This document shows positions 1-20,649 of a stretch of 64,000 nt of DNA, piece by piece. This DNA is from Lucifuga dentata (Eukaryota > Chordata > Actinopteri > Ophidiiformes > Bythitidae): contig VXCM01002031.1 of NCBI GenBank assembly GCA_014773175.1, positions 1 to 64,000 of the forward strand. The letters run 5' to 3'. Position 1 is the first letter of the stretch. The number at the start of each line of letters is the position of its first letter. Below the pieces are notes generated by a model. That model was not told the origin of the DNA. It searched no databases and was given only the letters and a program-made list of their open reading frames with translations. The position numbers and the translations under genes are program-made.

Positions 1-2099
1 AAAAACACAAGAACACTCCTACTATGTTTGCTCACTCCAGCCTCTCTGGGCCAAGACAAAGGGAAGCAACGCACACACACTGAAAAGAAAATGGAAGACG
101 CATAAATACTTCATAGCTAACAAAATTACAGATTAATTATGCCACATGAAAATGTGACTGAGGCAATTACTGATGCACGAGCGCTGTTTGGGAGCAGATC
201 TGATTAGCTGGCTTCCTGTATATTATAACCAGTCACCCAAATATAAGATGAAAGCACCCGGACAATGTCATATCAAACAGGCAGCATGTGTTCAGTGATT
301 AACATTTAAATTCAATTTAAATCAACCAGCCCTGGGGAAACAGGAAAAATTAGCAGTGTTTGTGGGTAGAAAGCTGGTAAGGGATTGCGGCTTTATTGCT
401 GCACTGGCAATGCCTCCTGTTTGGTGTGGGTGCCTGTGCTGGCAGTAATGGGATCTAAGTGAGACAGTATGAACATCCATGTACATTACAAGCAGGTAGC
501 AACTCCATGTGTACTGGAGGAAGAAAAATACTTTCTACACCCCCCCGCTAACACTAAGTTAGTAGNCAGGTGTTTTACTCCATTACTCCATGTGTACTGG
601 AGGAAGAAAAATACTTTCTACACCCCCCCGCTAACACTAAGTTAGTAGTGACAAGGTCAGTATTGCAAGGGGAACTGGTCATTCCAAATTGGGAGGATAT
701 AAAAAAGGAAAAACACATTATAGCCAAGGAGGCCATACCATATTTGGTGTTAGATATGTGAAACCAGCAGTTAAAAGGCTTTGACACACTTAACTCTGTG
801 CCAAGTTTGTCATTTGGTGCCCCTTGTAAAAGATAGGCACTCAAGCTGTGCATAAAATCTAATTTAAACTTTACTTGAAATTATTTGAACATTTGAGGAG
901 AAGGAAACTTGTGTGGATTTTTCCCTCCGTTTCACACCTGTAGCCCACCACCAGTTGTGTGTCAGCGTATTTTTAAAAACACACTAGTTGGGTTGGTCCC
1001 AGAGCAGCTTCCATTGGATCCATACTAAACATTGTTGCTTTTGTTTTTAATAGACTCCAAAGGGCTTGGAATAAACAGAAGTAATCAAATGCAAAGAAAA
1101 AAAATTTCTTTAAGGCTTGTGCAAACACATGAAGATCTTCCAGCATTTTAGCTGTTAACGCTAGCCTTGATTGTTACAGCTGTTTAAGTGTGGACAAATT
1201 GCTCCCAACATGTAAGGCTAGAATTTCAGGGAGCATGATTCAATAACACTAGATCTAAAAATGTATGAGTGCCATACATTTGTTATGATGCGAGAAGAAG
1301 TCAGCATAGTGCTAGCAGTATGTCAAAAAGTGAAGACACCAAGTGTTTCACAGAAAAATAGAGAGATATTGCAGATCGGATGAATGGCATGGCAATGGAA
1401 TAAGATTTTTCCCATAATTAAAAGCCTATTGCTCTGAGTTAGCTTAAAGTCTGATTGCTAACAACAGCTGTCACAAATTCCTAATGCACTTGCTTTCTTC
1501 AAGACAGTGAAGAGAAAGAAGAGGACTCCTGGGACTGAACATACTAAAATTAACCCACTTAAAAGGGCCACAGAAGCAAGTCCATAAATTACTTACTTTC
1601 TCTCATATAAAACATTTGCTATGTGGACTGTTCTTTACAGGGAGACCTAAGGATAGGAATTCGGGCTGTAATTCTCATGTTTCTTTGTGAATCCAATCAT
1701 CTGGATGTTGTAGTTTCTAGGGACTGTATATAATTCTGCTTCTTTTAACATCTTGAACGTGCCTCTAAAGGAAAACAGGTCTGTGTTATGGTTATGGTTA
1801 AGGTTGTGTTATGTTAATAACTTTCTAAGCTTAAAATCAAGGAAGACATAATGAAAAGTTATGCATATGGGGCAGAAAAACATTTTTCATGCACCTTACC
1901 ACATAGCAGACCTGTAGCCTTCTCCTGAGCATTACTACTAGCCCCACCCCGCTACTGTTTGCCTCAAATGAAGGGGAGAAGAGAAAATGACAAATTTAAA
2001 CAGTCAGACGGCGGCTGTGTTGAAGGAAATTATCTCCCAGAACCACTGGCATGTTGCCAGCACAAAGACATTCATGTGTTTAGTCCAGAGTGTGACTCA
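1..2099. other. psmd1 intron, upstream of htr2b
   Basis: AT-rich sequence with no coding signal. Contains the N join at 566 and its flanking 64-bp duplication (502-565 and 585-648). No missing psmd1 exon is recognisable here. Confidence 0.6.
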
Positions 2100-2587
2100 T
2101 GGACAAGACAGAGAGGAGGGAGGGGAGAGAACGAACGAGACGTGAGTGAGTGAGAGCCGATCAGAGGCTGTGAACAACAGGCAGCGAGTGGGAATGGGAG
2201 AGAAGCAGAGGAGCCACAACATCTGAAAGTTTTAAACCTGTGATCGCGGTATGTGATGCGAAACGAGACTGGGGGTTCCTCCAACATGTGGAAACATAAA
2301 TTCCACACCGTGGACTGCTTCAGAGTCAGAAAGATTTAGGTTTTGCTTCTGAGGGAGGGCATTCTCTGTCACATTCTTTCTTGGGGAGGGTGGAAATATA
2401 AAAATGTGATGGAGGATGAGAAAAGACAACATAGTAAGAGGCGCACAAAGACCGAAGCAAATCAGGCAACATGGTCAATATGGTCATACATGGTTGAGTA
2501 AGGATGTGGCGACTCTGTAGGCACTTCAGGCATTCAGTCGTTTAAGGAGCAACCTTAAAGTGCAATAGAAGTCACGTCCAGAAGCAG
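2100..2587 (+). promoter_or_regulatory. htr2b: probable htr2b promoter and non-coding exon 1
   Basis: A good donor (GCAG|GTAAGAAA) follows position 2587, and a good acceptor (TTTCTTTAACAG) ends at 2949. This suggests a non-coding first exon ending at 2587 and a second exon running 2950-3585 that holds the start codon. Mammalian HTR2B also has a non-coding first exon. The stretch from about 2100 is purine-rich and more GC-rich than its surroundings. I see no clear TATA box and cannot fix the transcription start. Confidence 0.4.
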
Positions 2588-2949
2588 GTAAGAAACTTTT
2601 GTAAATCAGATTAATCTTTATTGAAAATCTTGAATTCCAAAATGCTGAAAAGAAAATGTGTTGAACTTTTTTTTTTTGACAAAGTTGCATTTAGTGTAGT
2701 CATGTCTGCGTGTGGCCATTTTTGTAAACAGAAACCATATGAAAGGACATTAAATAAAAGCTGTTTTCATCTAGTTGTTTCCTGATTACAAAAACTGCAC
2801 ACCTATAAGTTAGGTACAAAATTTTTATTAATTTTTTTTTTTAAGCAACATCCCTCTTCCTGTGTTACTATATAAATGTCCTATGATACTATCATCATTT
2901 AGGCATGTTACAGCAAAGAGATAACATGGTGTCACAATTTCTTTAACAG

Positions 2950-3323
2950 ACCAGCCAGTTTGTTGCTTGAAGTGGAGGTATCGGATGACCAAGAATATCG
3001 ACCGCCTGTGAAACTGAGGAACCCTGGTAACACCCCACTGTGGAAGTATTAATCGTATTGGGATTACTGCCAATATTGGACGTTTTAGCGAGTCTCCTTT
3101 TTGTTTGGTTAAAAAGCAAAGCAGTGGATCTACTGATTTGAACTGTTCCCTTTGGTTTGTACACTGCACAAAGGATGCATTATCCTGTGCGTCTACCCTG
3201 AACTACCCCACCCTACGCTTGTCCTTGCCTGTGGGACCCAGTGACCATGCTGGCCAAGTCTCCAGCACCAGCAAGAACAGAGCCCCATCCCACACCAAGG
3301 CCAGCTGTAACGTCTGCAGCACC
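2950..3323 (+). other. htr2b 5' UTR with two upstream ATGs
   Basis: If exon 2 begins at the acceptor ending at 2949, its leader carries a uORF of 8 codons plus stop at 3175-3201. It also carries an out-of-frame 49-codon uORF at 3247-3396 that overlaps the receptor start at 3324. The frame shared with the receptor is open back to about 3105 but contains no ATG. A weaker AG at 3318-3319 could instead place the exon start just before the ATG and remove both uORFs. Confidence 0.4.
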
Positions 3324-6256
3324 ATGTCTCAGTCAGTGGCGGCTCTGCTTGTACTCAACAGCTCCGGGCCAGGAGAGGCATCTGAGGTTCAGCTGAAGTG
3401 GGCCGCCCTGCTCATTGTCATGGTCATTATCCCCACGATTGGAGGAAATATCCTGGTCATTCTTGCTGTGTCATTGGAGAGGAAGCTTCAGAATGCTACC
3501 AACTACTTTCTGATGTCACTGGCAGTGGCTGATCTGTTGGTGGGACTCCTAGTGATGCCCATTGCCCTCGTCACTGTTCTGTACAGTAAGTTAATGTAGT
3601 GAGACTTGGGTTGGCAAACCTAGCATTCTATCTTATGTTCATGCAACACGTGATTAAAACAAACTTGTCCAGATCAAGTCCAACCCATTATAAATACGAT
3701 ACTGATGTCAACTGACAGATTACCCTTGGAAATGCAATCAATTTGATTGGAACAGCACGGTGTCACCATTATTTTGGCATAGTGGAGCAATCAATTTTAA
3801 ACAGCATTCAGGAAATGCATCGTATTACTAATAACATGCTCAAGAAAAAGCTTTATTGGGAGATAGGAAAGGCAGGTGTGTCTGTGTGTGTGTGTGTGTG
3901 TGCATATTAGGGCAGAGCAGCTACTGACATTCTACAGAGAACATCCCCTCATGTCATGGGAAATTATATTTAACTTTTGTTAGCCTTGCTATTCCACAAA
4001 GAAAAACACAATGGTTACCAGAGAAAATTACAAATATGTTGTTACACTAGATACAATCTCCAATTAACTACAACTACATTATTCTAGATGAAATAGATAG
4101 TGGACAATAAACGTGCTATTTCCACTGGCAGTGCTATTGTAGTAGTTGCACAACCTTAAATGAACTACAGGTCTTAACAATGACGACTAATAAAAAAAAT
4201 TTAATAAAAATCTTTTAAGTTTAATTCCAATGACTTTCCTTTGTAAATAAGGCTGCATAAGAACTGCATTTGTGCTGAAGCAATTATAATATAACATAAA
4301 AGGTAAATTGCTCATGGGTGGGCACTGCTTTATTTGATTGCAACTTAATTTTCTCTCCATTAGCAGAAAGGCAAGCAACTAAAGACAGGATAACTATGTC
4401 AGGACCACACAATTATGTACATTTAATCCAATGGTTCTCAATCAATCTAGATAAATCTGCAATTTAACTCCTACACTGCCTAATACTTTTGAGACCCAGC
4501 ACCAGTCATTATTCTAACCCCAAAGATAAAGCAGAAGAGGTTGAGGGTTACAAACTATCAACAATGTGGGTGGGAAAAGTGCCGGATTGAGTATTAGTTT
4601 CTCCACCTGAACCAAACTGGAAGACAGGAGCTGCACAAATCTGCACAGGTTTTATAGTCTTTTATTACTGCTCTAAGGTGGCAAACGTTTCAATGCTGAA
4701 CAATACAAAACCTGCTAAATCAGGTCCAGATATGGGGCTTCAAAAGAAATTAAGCTAACCACAAGGCCACAAAATACTTGTGATAGGTAAGCAGAGTGAG
4801 AAAAAGCTTCAGTATAAACCTTAAACAAAAAGGAAACTGAGAGAATGACTGTTACAGTGAAATCTGTAAGAAGTAAGCAATTCCAGACAATTTCCACATC
4901 TGCTGAGCAGATGAATTCAAGGCATACACCTTGAAAAACTTAGTAGATCCACTTGTTTAAAGTGCACCGTGTTGTCAAACCTTGATATAAACACAAAAAT
5001 GCAGCACTGGAAAAGTTTAGGTAATCAAAATAACCTATTAACAATAGTTACTTGAGAGGATTTAAGTGACTTGTACATAGTGTTGCTTCCTGAAATGTCA
5101 AATTTGCACAGCATCACCTCACAAAGCTTTCTACTGCAGACTGATGAGGGAAACATTTAGGCCTAACATGGACGAGATATACTTTTTCTACTAAGTCTCT
5201 ACATTTACTGTGACCTATGCTGATAAAACACGTGATGGCTTTAAAAAAAAAAAAAAAAANAAAAAAAAAAAAAAAAGATGTAGGCTTTAAGTTCTGAAAA
5301 TAAACTACTCGGTCTAATCCTTTCCAAAACACTGAACATTTTAAAAAGCCAAGCACAGTTAGTTAGCACAGTCCAAGTCTTTAATAGTATGAATAGTCTT
5401 TTGGCTTATCTACCTAAACTTGTGTTTATGAACTTTCATCACAGCAATCACAGTTCAGTTTCCATGCATGGAAAATTTGTAGCGCAGGATTTTAGGGCAC
5501 ATCCCAAAACATACTGAAGCAATTACTTGAAAAATAAAATCTAAACTGACAAAAACACAGTAATGCTGGTGATAAGTTTTATGATACGTAAGGAAAAAAA
5601 AAAAAAAAAAAAAAAATCAATCCATAAAGCTAAGCAGCTTTTAGTATTTAGTAAGCAGATTTTTCAACTTTATTTAAAGGACAATACTAATGATTTTGCA
5701 TGTTTGAGCCCAATATATGCAATCCAAAGACATGTTACATTACTGACAACCATTTCCCAAAATATACTAGTTTAGTTGGAATTTCTTTCCTGCCTTCCAA
5801 ACTGCCATTGGTTTCAGTTCATTCCAGCATGCTATTAAAATGAAGTTGTAGAGGCTTGAAACGTGCTTGAGATAGGTAAGCCATCACAGCAAACACAATG
5901 TGTATTAAGCTTTTTGTCGAAGTAACTTTATTTAACCAGTCCAACACTGACCTGACAATATGTCTCCGTCAGGGAATATAGTCCCAGGAGAAGATGGCAT
6001 TTACAGAGAAATTAAAAACAGCCGTCCCTTCTACATTCAGATGTGTCGGCAGGCAAAACATTGAATTTTTAAGGTGGGTATATCACCTAAATCTGATTCT
6101 GAAAGGTTAGGGGATTTGGCAAAATAACAGGACAACTAAAATATGGTTTTATGTTATTGGGCTTAAACATGCAAAATCGCCACTATGGCCCTTTAAGTCC
6201 AAGCCATGACTCTAAGGAATGAAATAAGGAATCTTCATACAAGAACTGTGTTTGTT

Positions 6257-6295
<39 letters not shown>

Positions 6296-9126
6296 GTGCT
6301 AATGCGTAATGCAAACAGCAACACAAGGCTTTTTAAAAAGCTATAGCTATGAATAAGCCTTAATAATAAAAACAAGTCCAAACAGTAAACAAAAAGAAGG
6401 GGAGGGGTAGTGCAACAAAAGAAAATTATGTAAAACAATATTTCCGACCATGGTCTTCTGCAATGCTAATGGGTGATGGGACCAAAGCCAGACCAATTAC
6501 TTGCCAATTTTATGCCTGGAACTGAAAATAAACATTTCTGTTGAGCATACTCTCCAGCACATCTACATAAAGAGCTTTTAGCTCCATAAACAGTCAGTGA
6601 ACCCTCCTTTTTCCAGTAAAGTCATTCCTCACAGAGATAAACAAACACCAATCTTTTGTATGAGTGCTACTTCTAATCCCTTGCCATTGTGGAACAACTC
6701 CCATAACTGGTAGTGTGCAAGACAGTTCTATTTGAAATTAATGAGGTATATCACGTGTGCACATTAAGAAAAAAACATTACTTACTGAATCTGCACCATA
6801 CTGAAAATATTAAAGTCTCTTGGAATTGCTGTATTGTTATCACCTTATTTGATTATTTCATTCTCATCTTCTCTTTAGACTCTGGGTGGCCTCTTCCGGA
6901 GTTCCTCTGCCCTATTTGGCTCTTCCTGGATGTGCTGTTCTCTACTGCTTCCATTATGCACCTATGCGCCATTTCACTGGACCGCTACATTGCTATAAAA
7001 AAGCCTATCCAACACAGCCAGTACAAATCCAGAGCAAAAGCCATGGTCAAGATAGCACTGGTGTGGCTCATATCCATTTGTAAGCATATTTATTCAGATT
7101 GCCTTTTAACTTCAGCAAACTTGTCCCAATTTTGCATTAGTCTTTTGTTATCTGAAAGCTAGTCATTTCAATTTTGATCAAGTTTTGTTTTTGTCAAGAG
7201 CAGTTGCTTTGATTTCTTGACATGAGATCCATGGCAGACCCGATTTATAGACTCAAAAATACAAGCCGGATGCAATAAACCTGGATACTATATAAACAGC
7301 TACACTGTCCTGCAGTGGATATGGGAAAGGGGGGGNGGGGGGGGGGGGGGGTGTTGGCTGGAGGACTACCAACACAACAGATAAGTCAGAGTGCTGTAGT
7401 ACTGCAGACATCCAAAGATTCACACTCTATTTGCACCATTAATAAGCAAGTTAGACATAAAACATAGAGCACCACCTCAAAGTTACCCCAGTCTGTTACC
7501 TGATAGCTTTAGTGCCCAAACGATTTTGGCCTTGTCTCATCTGTGTATAAAAACCAACTTGATAGATTACCAGAAACCCTCTCAGTTCTTGCGTAGGGAT
7601 CACAATTTAAGATCTGCAAACCATCCTCTTTTAAGTAAGAAATTAAATTAAAGTGGCTTTGGGCCACTACTTTCACACACTGGCTTGGCTGACTTCACTG
7701 AGANAATTAAATTAAAGTGGCTTTGGGCCACTACTTTCACACACTGGCTTGGCTGACTTCACTGAGACATTACTGTTAGCTGCACAGTGCTCAGACTTTG
7801 TGCATAGGCACTATTTGGCTGTCTGGTTTCATTTGAGATTCATTTCAACAGCAAAGCTAGAAGATGAGATGAAATGGAGGCTGTAGCAATTAAAACTGCT
7901 GACAGAGAAAGAGCCTTTACCCTGACTATGTAGTGTTGCTCAATTTAAAAGAGATTATGGCAGGCAATAAATGATTAGTTTACTTGATTATAAAAAACAA
8001 AAATATAACCCATATTAATACAATGTGACAGTTATGTCTTATTGTGACACTGAGTTATGTCAAAATTATTCAAAAGTCAAAAGAATGTTTCAGCTTATTA
8101 ATAAATGACAATGAAAATAAAAGTCTGACAACAATATTTCACAATTCTAATAAAAGTTTTTCTTATCTTTTTCTAGGTATAGCTTTCCCGATTCCCATTA
8201 AAGGCCTGAAGAATTACCATCTTCCCAACAACATCACCTTTAACAGTAACCACACATGCCTGCTGAAAACGGACACTTTCAGGGAGTTTATCATGTTTGG
8301 CTCCTTGGCAGCATTTTTTATCCCTTTGACCATCATGATGGTCATCTATCTACTCACTGTCCAGGTGCTGCGCAAAAAGGTGTATTTGCTCCGGACGAAA
8401 GAGACACAGCGTTTCACCTACCCAACATTCTCCACAGTCTTTCAAAGGGAACAGGCTGAGGCCCCATCTTCACCTGAAAATCTGAATACACTAGATGGCA
8501 GATTTCCCAGGATGCAAGAAAATCCAAATGTAGCCACAGGAGATGCTTCAGGAGATGACAGGCCCTTTCGCAGAATGTCCACCATGGGCAAGAAGTCCAT
8601 GCAAAACCTCAGTAATGAGCAGCGTGCCTCAAAGGTGCTAGGCATTGTCTTCCTCCTGTTCGTAGTCATGTGGTGCCCCTTCTTTATTACTAATATCACC
8701 TCTGTGCTGTGCACTAGCTGTGATGTTAATGTAATTTCCAGACTCATGGAGATCTTTGTTTGGGTAGGTTACGTATCATCAGGTATCAACCCACTGGTCT
8801 ACACCCTGTTCAACAAAACTTTCAGGCAGGCATTTACACGTTACATCACCTGTAATTACAAGCGCTGCCGTAGCCATGGACTAAGACATCCAAGGGAATC
8901 AAATGTGGAGCGGACACTGACACGGATTTCCTTCAAGTCTTCCATGGCAGAAAACTCTAAACTGTTCATGAAGCGGGGAATGAAGAATGGCATTGGAGCA
9001 GTGAGCTATCAAAGTCCACTAAGGTGCCGACGGGCACCCATACAGTCACCTGTAGGTGTTGTGTTAGACACACTGCTCCTGCCCGAAAATGAAGACTGTA
9101 AGCAGGAGCATGTTAGTAAAGTATAG
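3324..9126 (+). CDS. htr2b: 5-hydroxytryptamine receptor 2B (three coding exons)
   Basis: Class A GPCR for serotonin, acting at the plasma membrane and coupled in this family to Gq and phospholipase C. Coding exons 3324-3585, 6879-7079 and 8177-9126 (262+201+950 nt) join in phase 1 at both junctions and give 470 residues, close to the human length of 481. Visible hallmarks: N-glycosylation sequon N12-S-S; TM1 from about W26; TM2 with [11 protein letters not shown]98; the amine-binding Asp in [11 protein letters not shown] (D105); DRY at 122-124; toggle W320 in MWCPFF; NPLVY at 359-363; and a C-terminal S-K-V that fits a class I PDZ ligand. The start was chosen at 3324 (A at -3) because the open frame upstream has no in-frame ATG. 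Junction 2 gives Cys155 (ISIC) where human has Gly. The gene lies on the opposite strand inside a psmd1 intron. Identification is by recalled 5-HT2 family sequence and is very secure; exact ends are by splice consensus. Confidence 0.95.
3586..6878 (+). other. htr2b intron 2
   Basis: Intron bounded by GTAAGT and TTCTCTTTAG. Contains a short (TG)n at 3882-3902, homopolymer runs with an N at 5260, and the (TGC)10 tract. No additional gene seen. Confidence 0.8.
6264..6293 (+). repeat. (TGC)10 trinucleotide repeat
   Basis: Ten uninterrupted TGC units in htr2b intron 2; read as CAG on the minus strand, which is the psmd1 transcript strand (intron). Confidence 0.95.
7080..8176 (+). other. htr2b intron 3
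   Basis: Intron bounded by GTAAGC and TTTTCTAG. It contains a poly-G run with an N at 7336 and a perfect 63-bp duplication around the N at 7704 (7641-7703 and 7705-7767). No additional gene seen. Confidence 0.8.
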
Positions 9127-9900
9127 CACTAAGAAAGACATTAATCCAATTAAAAAGGGAAAATCTGAACTGGCTCAGATTCCTGAAGCAAAAAAACTCT
9201 TTAAAAATGTAAAATGGATGGAAATGTAAAATATGAAATGAAATGAAAGTGCCATCACCAAACATTCATAACCTAGTATTAAAAGAAGCTACTACTACCA
9301 ATTTGACCGACAAACACTCTAACAACAACTAAAGCTAAGTTATTTCTGTTTGCTGTAAAATATATTAAGTCCATCATATTGGTAAAAATGGGAGTTTTTA
9401 CAGGTGTAACACAGTTATGTTTCCTTCATAAGTGACTGTGAAGCAAATGGTAAGAAAACTATGAACATAGAACATAAGAAGATACCCTCAATGAAAGGTC
9501 AAAGTCAACAAAGTTCAGATCACTAGACAGAAATGCAAGGATTGAGGACATAATCTCGATATTCGATGGACACAATATACAATAAAATATTGCTGTGCTA
9601 ATCTTGTCAATCTGGGCTACATGCATAAGCTATAGAGTAGACTGTCTCAGACCACATACTTTTTGAGAAAACACAGACTCCTGCACCTTTCAAATCTATT
9701 CTGCAACACCAATGTAACATGTATTGCACTCTTCAAATGGTATCCATTGTATTGCTGAACCTTAGGAAAATGCTTTTGTACGTGTATTACAACCGATGTT
9801 TTGACACATTCAGAGTCAGGTTTCCATTAAGAGACTATATGAGAAGGACAAAATCCAAATTAAATGGAAACTTATGTGTTCAATAAAATAACATCTTTTC
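9127..9900 (+). other. htr2b 3' UTR candidate
   Basis: AT-rich sequence follows the htr2b stop. It contains AATAAA hexamers at 9581-9586 and 9882-9887, either of which could direct polyadenylation. No coding signal was seen. Confidence 0.45.
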
Positions 9901-12110
9901 TGTGTTGTTGAGCTTTGGGCTTAACTAAAAGAAAATTGCACTTATTAAGTTTTTTTTGGCTTCTTTGGAAATCAGCTCCAGAAACTGTATATCATTTCTA
10001 GATCATTAACATTCATTTTCGTTTTCATGTTACAGTCTACATTGTTCTTCTACTTTCATTTCATTAGCAAGTAAAATACCTTATAAAGTCACTCAAAACA
10101 ACAGGAGCTGCTTATTTACGGACCATCTATAGGTCAGGACTTTATTTTTATAGAGAAATCCTGATCTATAGATGGTCTGTTACATGGGCAAGTGGGGAAA
10201 ATACGGAGTATAGTGAACTTGACAGCGATGTATACTTTACTTTATACTTCATGGTTTCAGTTTGTAGCACTTTTGTACACATCAGCACTGCAGAGAGCCA
10301 AATACATAAAAGACAACATTAAATAAGGTTAACATCACATAAACTAAAGTAGTTATGTACAGGTGATTCATTTCTGTTGAAAGAAATAAGGGATTTGGAT
10401 GAGGCTCTACAAGCTCAGTGCAAGCATGTTGCAAACACAGCATGTTTCCCTGTTTTATTTTTGCTTAGATGCATGAGCAAATCAGGGAATAAAAGCTCCT
10501 TAAGCACCTAACACAACCAAGATAACCTTTCTGACTATTTCAGCACCATTTTTTATTAATGATAAGGAATTTCAGTAACAACTACAAAGAATTTTGAACT
10601 CCAGCACACTCAGGACAGTAGTCATGCCTGTGTGAAAGCATACATATTGAGTGCGTGTGTCTCCATGAGCCATTAGGGTGGGAAGTTGGCGTAAAGGCCA
10701 ACTGAATTGTTGTTGTTCATAAGTCTTTCTAAACACAGGAAAGATTTACACAAGGTTTATCTAATGGCCAATTGATCACGCAGAATATCACATAGCCTTT
10801 TTTGGACTTAAAATGGACACCCTGATATTCATGTACTGGCTAAGCACACTGTTTAACACTGCTCTGCTGCCTGATGGGTAAATTATTCTCACGGTATGAG
10901 TGATGAATCCCTATAAGCAACAGTGGGGAAGCAAAAAAAAAAAAAANAAAAAAAAAAAAAAAGAAAAGAAAAGAAAACCAGATTTGAGGGGGGCAATGAT
11001 AAGACCAGGAAGTCATTGTGAAGTCTTGGCAAAACAAAAAAACAACACAAGCACCTAAATTATGCAGTCGCACCAAAGAGAAAGCCTGAATGTCACCATT
11101 TATATGTCTTGTCAGCACAGAGCTGTAACATCATGTGATCAAGTCCACAGCAGCAAGTAGGAAATCAGGAATCACCACAGATAATCTTAATTCAAAAAAG
11201 TAACAAATAAATCATTGCTATTGTTCTGTGATTAAGCAGCAGTATTTCTGCAGTGTTCATGGCTCATATCAATTTGTAAACAACATGCTAATAATGGGCT
11301 CCTTCAAATAAGGCATAATAACCACAAACATCATTTCACATTGTATTTCAATACGATGAAAAGTACTTATGATTTGAATTCACATTAGCATGGATTTCTC
11401 AAGATTTACAAAACCAACACTAGACTTTTTTTTAAAATTTGCTCAGTTGTAACCCCTTGTCCCCTGGCAGCTGTCTATTTCCTTGTGTTCTAGATAAGTA
11501 AACAAAGCAGAAAGTTTTGCTACATCCAACATACTGTTCAAACACAAATAAAGATAAATATATAAAAGCTGAGAGACCCCAGAAAAATTATAAGAATTTT
11601 TTTTTTTTACTATAGTATAAGGCCACAGGCCACACAGACACTCACACAAGACAGTGAAAGTTGATCTATTTTGGCCTAGTGTGGAAATCTTCACTACACT
11701 TCAAATGTAAAAATGCAGTATGCTGTTATTGTACATTATTGTATGCCAAGCTTTACTTTTTTGAAAAGGGAACATGAACTCATATATTTCAAAAATGTAC
11801 AACTGGAATGAAAACCTCATCAAAAACCTGTTTGATCTCAAAATTTTTTGTCTATTATAGTCTTGAGCTATTAAGGCAGGAGTGGGGAGAGTACTGCTGC
11901 AAATACTATCCTAGTAATTCTTACGTACAGTATTTGAAAATAAAGAGAAAAAAAATGGGAAAATGTACTATGGGTAAAATGTACTCTGTATTCATTTAGG
12001 GGTAGATTGATCAGAGACCCAGAGATTCCAAGTAAAGGGGCCACTGGTTGGTGTATAGAAGCTCATTAGATACTCAACAGACTGCCAAAGCAAATGAATC
12101 TGAATCTTAC
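9901..12110. other. psmd1 intron, downstream of htr2b
   Basis: AT-rich sequence holding the 10118-10180 hairpin and a poly-A run with an N at 10947. I looked for the next psmd1 exon on the minus strand and did not find it. Confidence 0.6.
10118..10180. repeat. 25-bp hairpin downstream of htr2b
   Basis: Arms at 10118-10142 and 10156-10180 are reverse complements over 25 positions except for three changes, two of which are G-U-compatible in plus-strand RNA. The loop is about 13 nt. The size fits a microRNA precursor or a small foldback element; I recognise no known mature microRNA. Confidence 0.6.
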
Positions 12111-19773
<7,663 letters not shown>

Positions 19774-20309
19774 GACTGGCTCTTTATTTCCTCCCCAACT
19801 CCAAAATTCCAAATCGACCGTAGAATTCTGTGAGAGATGAAGATGAAAGATAAAAAGAAATGAAAAGATTTCTAGTCACGAGAAACGCTATTACACAGGA
19901 CCAAACGCAGCCGCGGCTAACTTCTTTTTGTCCAATACAAGCCCCCTTCCAAAGGACCCGTCATTTGGGTGGCCTTCTCTGTGCCCGACTAAAGAGACGA
20001 CACAACAAAATGCTATTATACCCTGTATCCTCATCAGCTGAATCACATTTTACAATTCACTGATTTCAAATACAGTTACGCAAGTTCCATATCACACAAG
20101 AAAAAGTGCGAAAATAAGTTTTAACAAAAGTGTCCGTTTATGAACCGGCCTTTCCAAAGACAGCCCACGTGAATCAGTTCTTTTGCCTGTACCTGCACCA
20201 CAGCACCGGTGTGACCAGTTCACAGAAACGATCTCTTTCTCTGTTGTATCCAAAATGTCTTGAAAATTTTGGATGTGGATAAAACCATAATAGTAGGCAT
20301 AATTCATAA

Positions 20310-20640
20310 TTAATCATAATTCTGACTTTTATAGTCAGAATTCTGACTTTAAATTCTGGGAAAAGTCAGAAATACTGACTTTAAATTCTGAGAAAAGTCA
20401 GAAAATCTGACTTTTAAGTCAGAATTCTAAGATTAGAATTAGAGATTAAAGCCAGAATTTCTGACTTTTTTTTTTTATAGAAATATATTCAAATGTGTCT
20501 CATGTTCACATCCTCCTTCAAAAACAAGCAAATTTTGAACTGAATGTTTCCCCATTTTCTGACCTGCCTGCACTTTTCTTCTTCATCTTCTGACTTTTAA
20601 AGTCAGAATTCTGACTTAAATCTCAGAACTTTTTTTTTTT
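20310..20640. repeat. palindromic AAGTCAGAATTCTGACTT-type repeats
   Basis: Repeated variants of GTCAGAATTCTGAC and CTGACTTTTAAGTCAGAATT occur from about 20315 to 20475 and again at 20590-20620. This self-complementary low-complexity family is common in fish DNA. It lies upstream of psmd1 and beside a Tc1 remnant. Confidence 0.7.
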
Positions 20641-20649
20641 TTTTCAAGT

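Noticed and set aside
3105..3323. N-terminal extension of htr2b in the same frame
   Set aside because: The frame is open but has no ATG, only TTG, and the translation does not resemble any 5-HT2B N-terminus.
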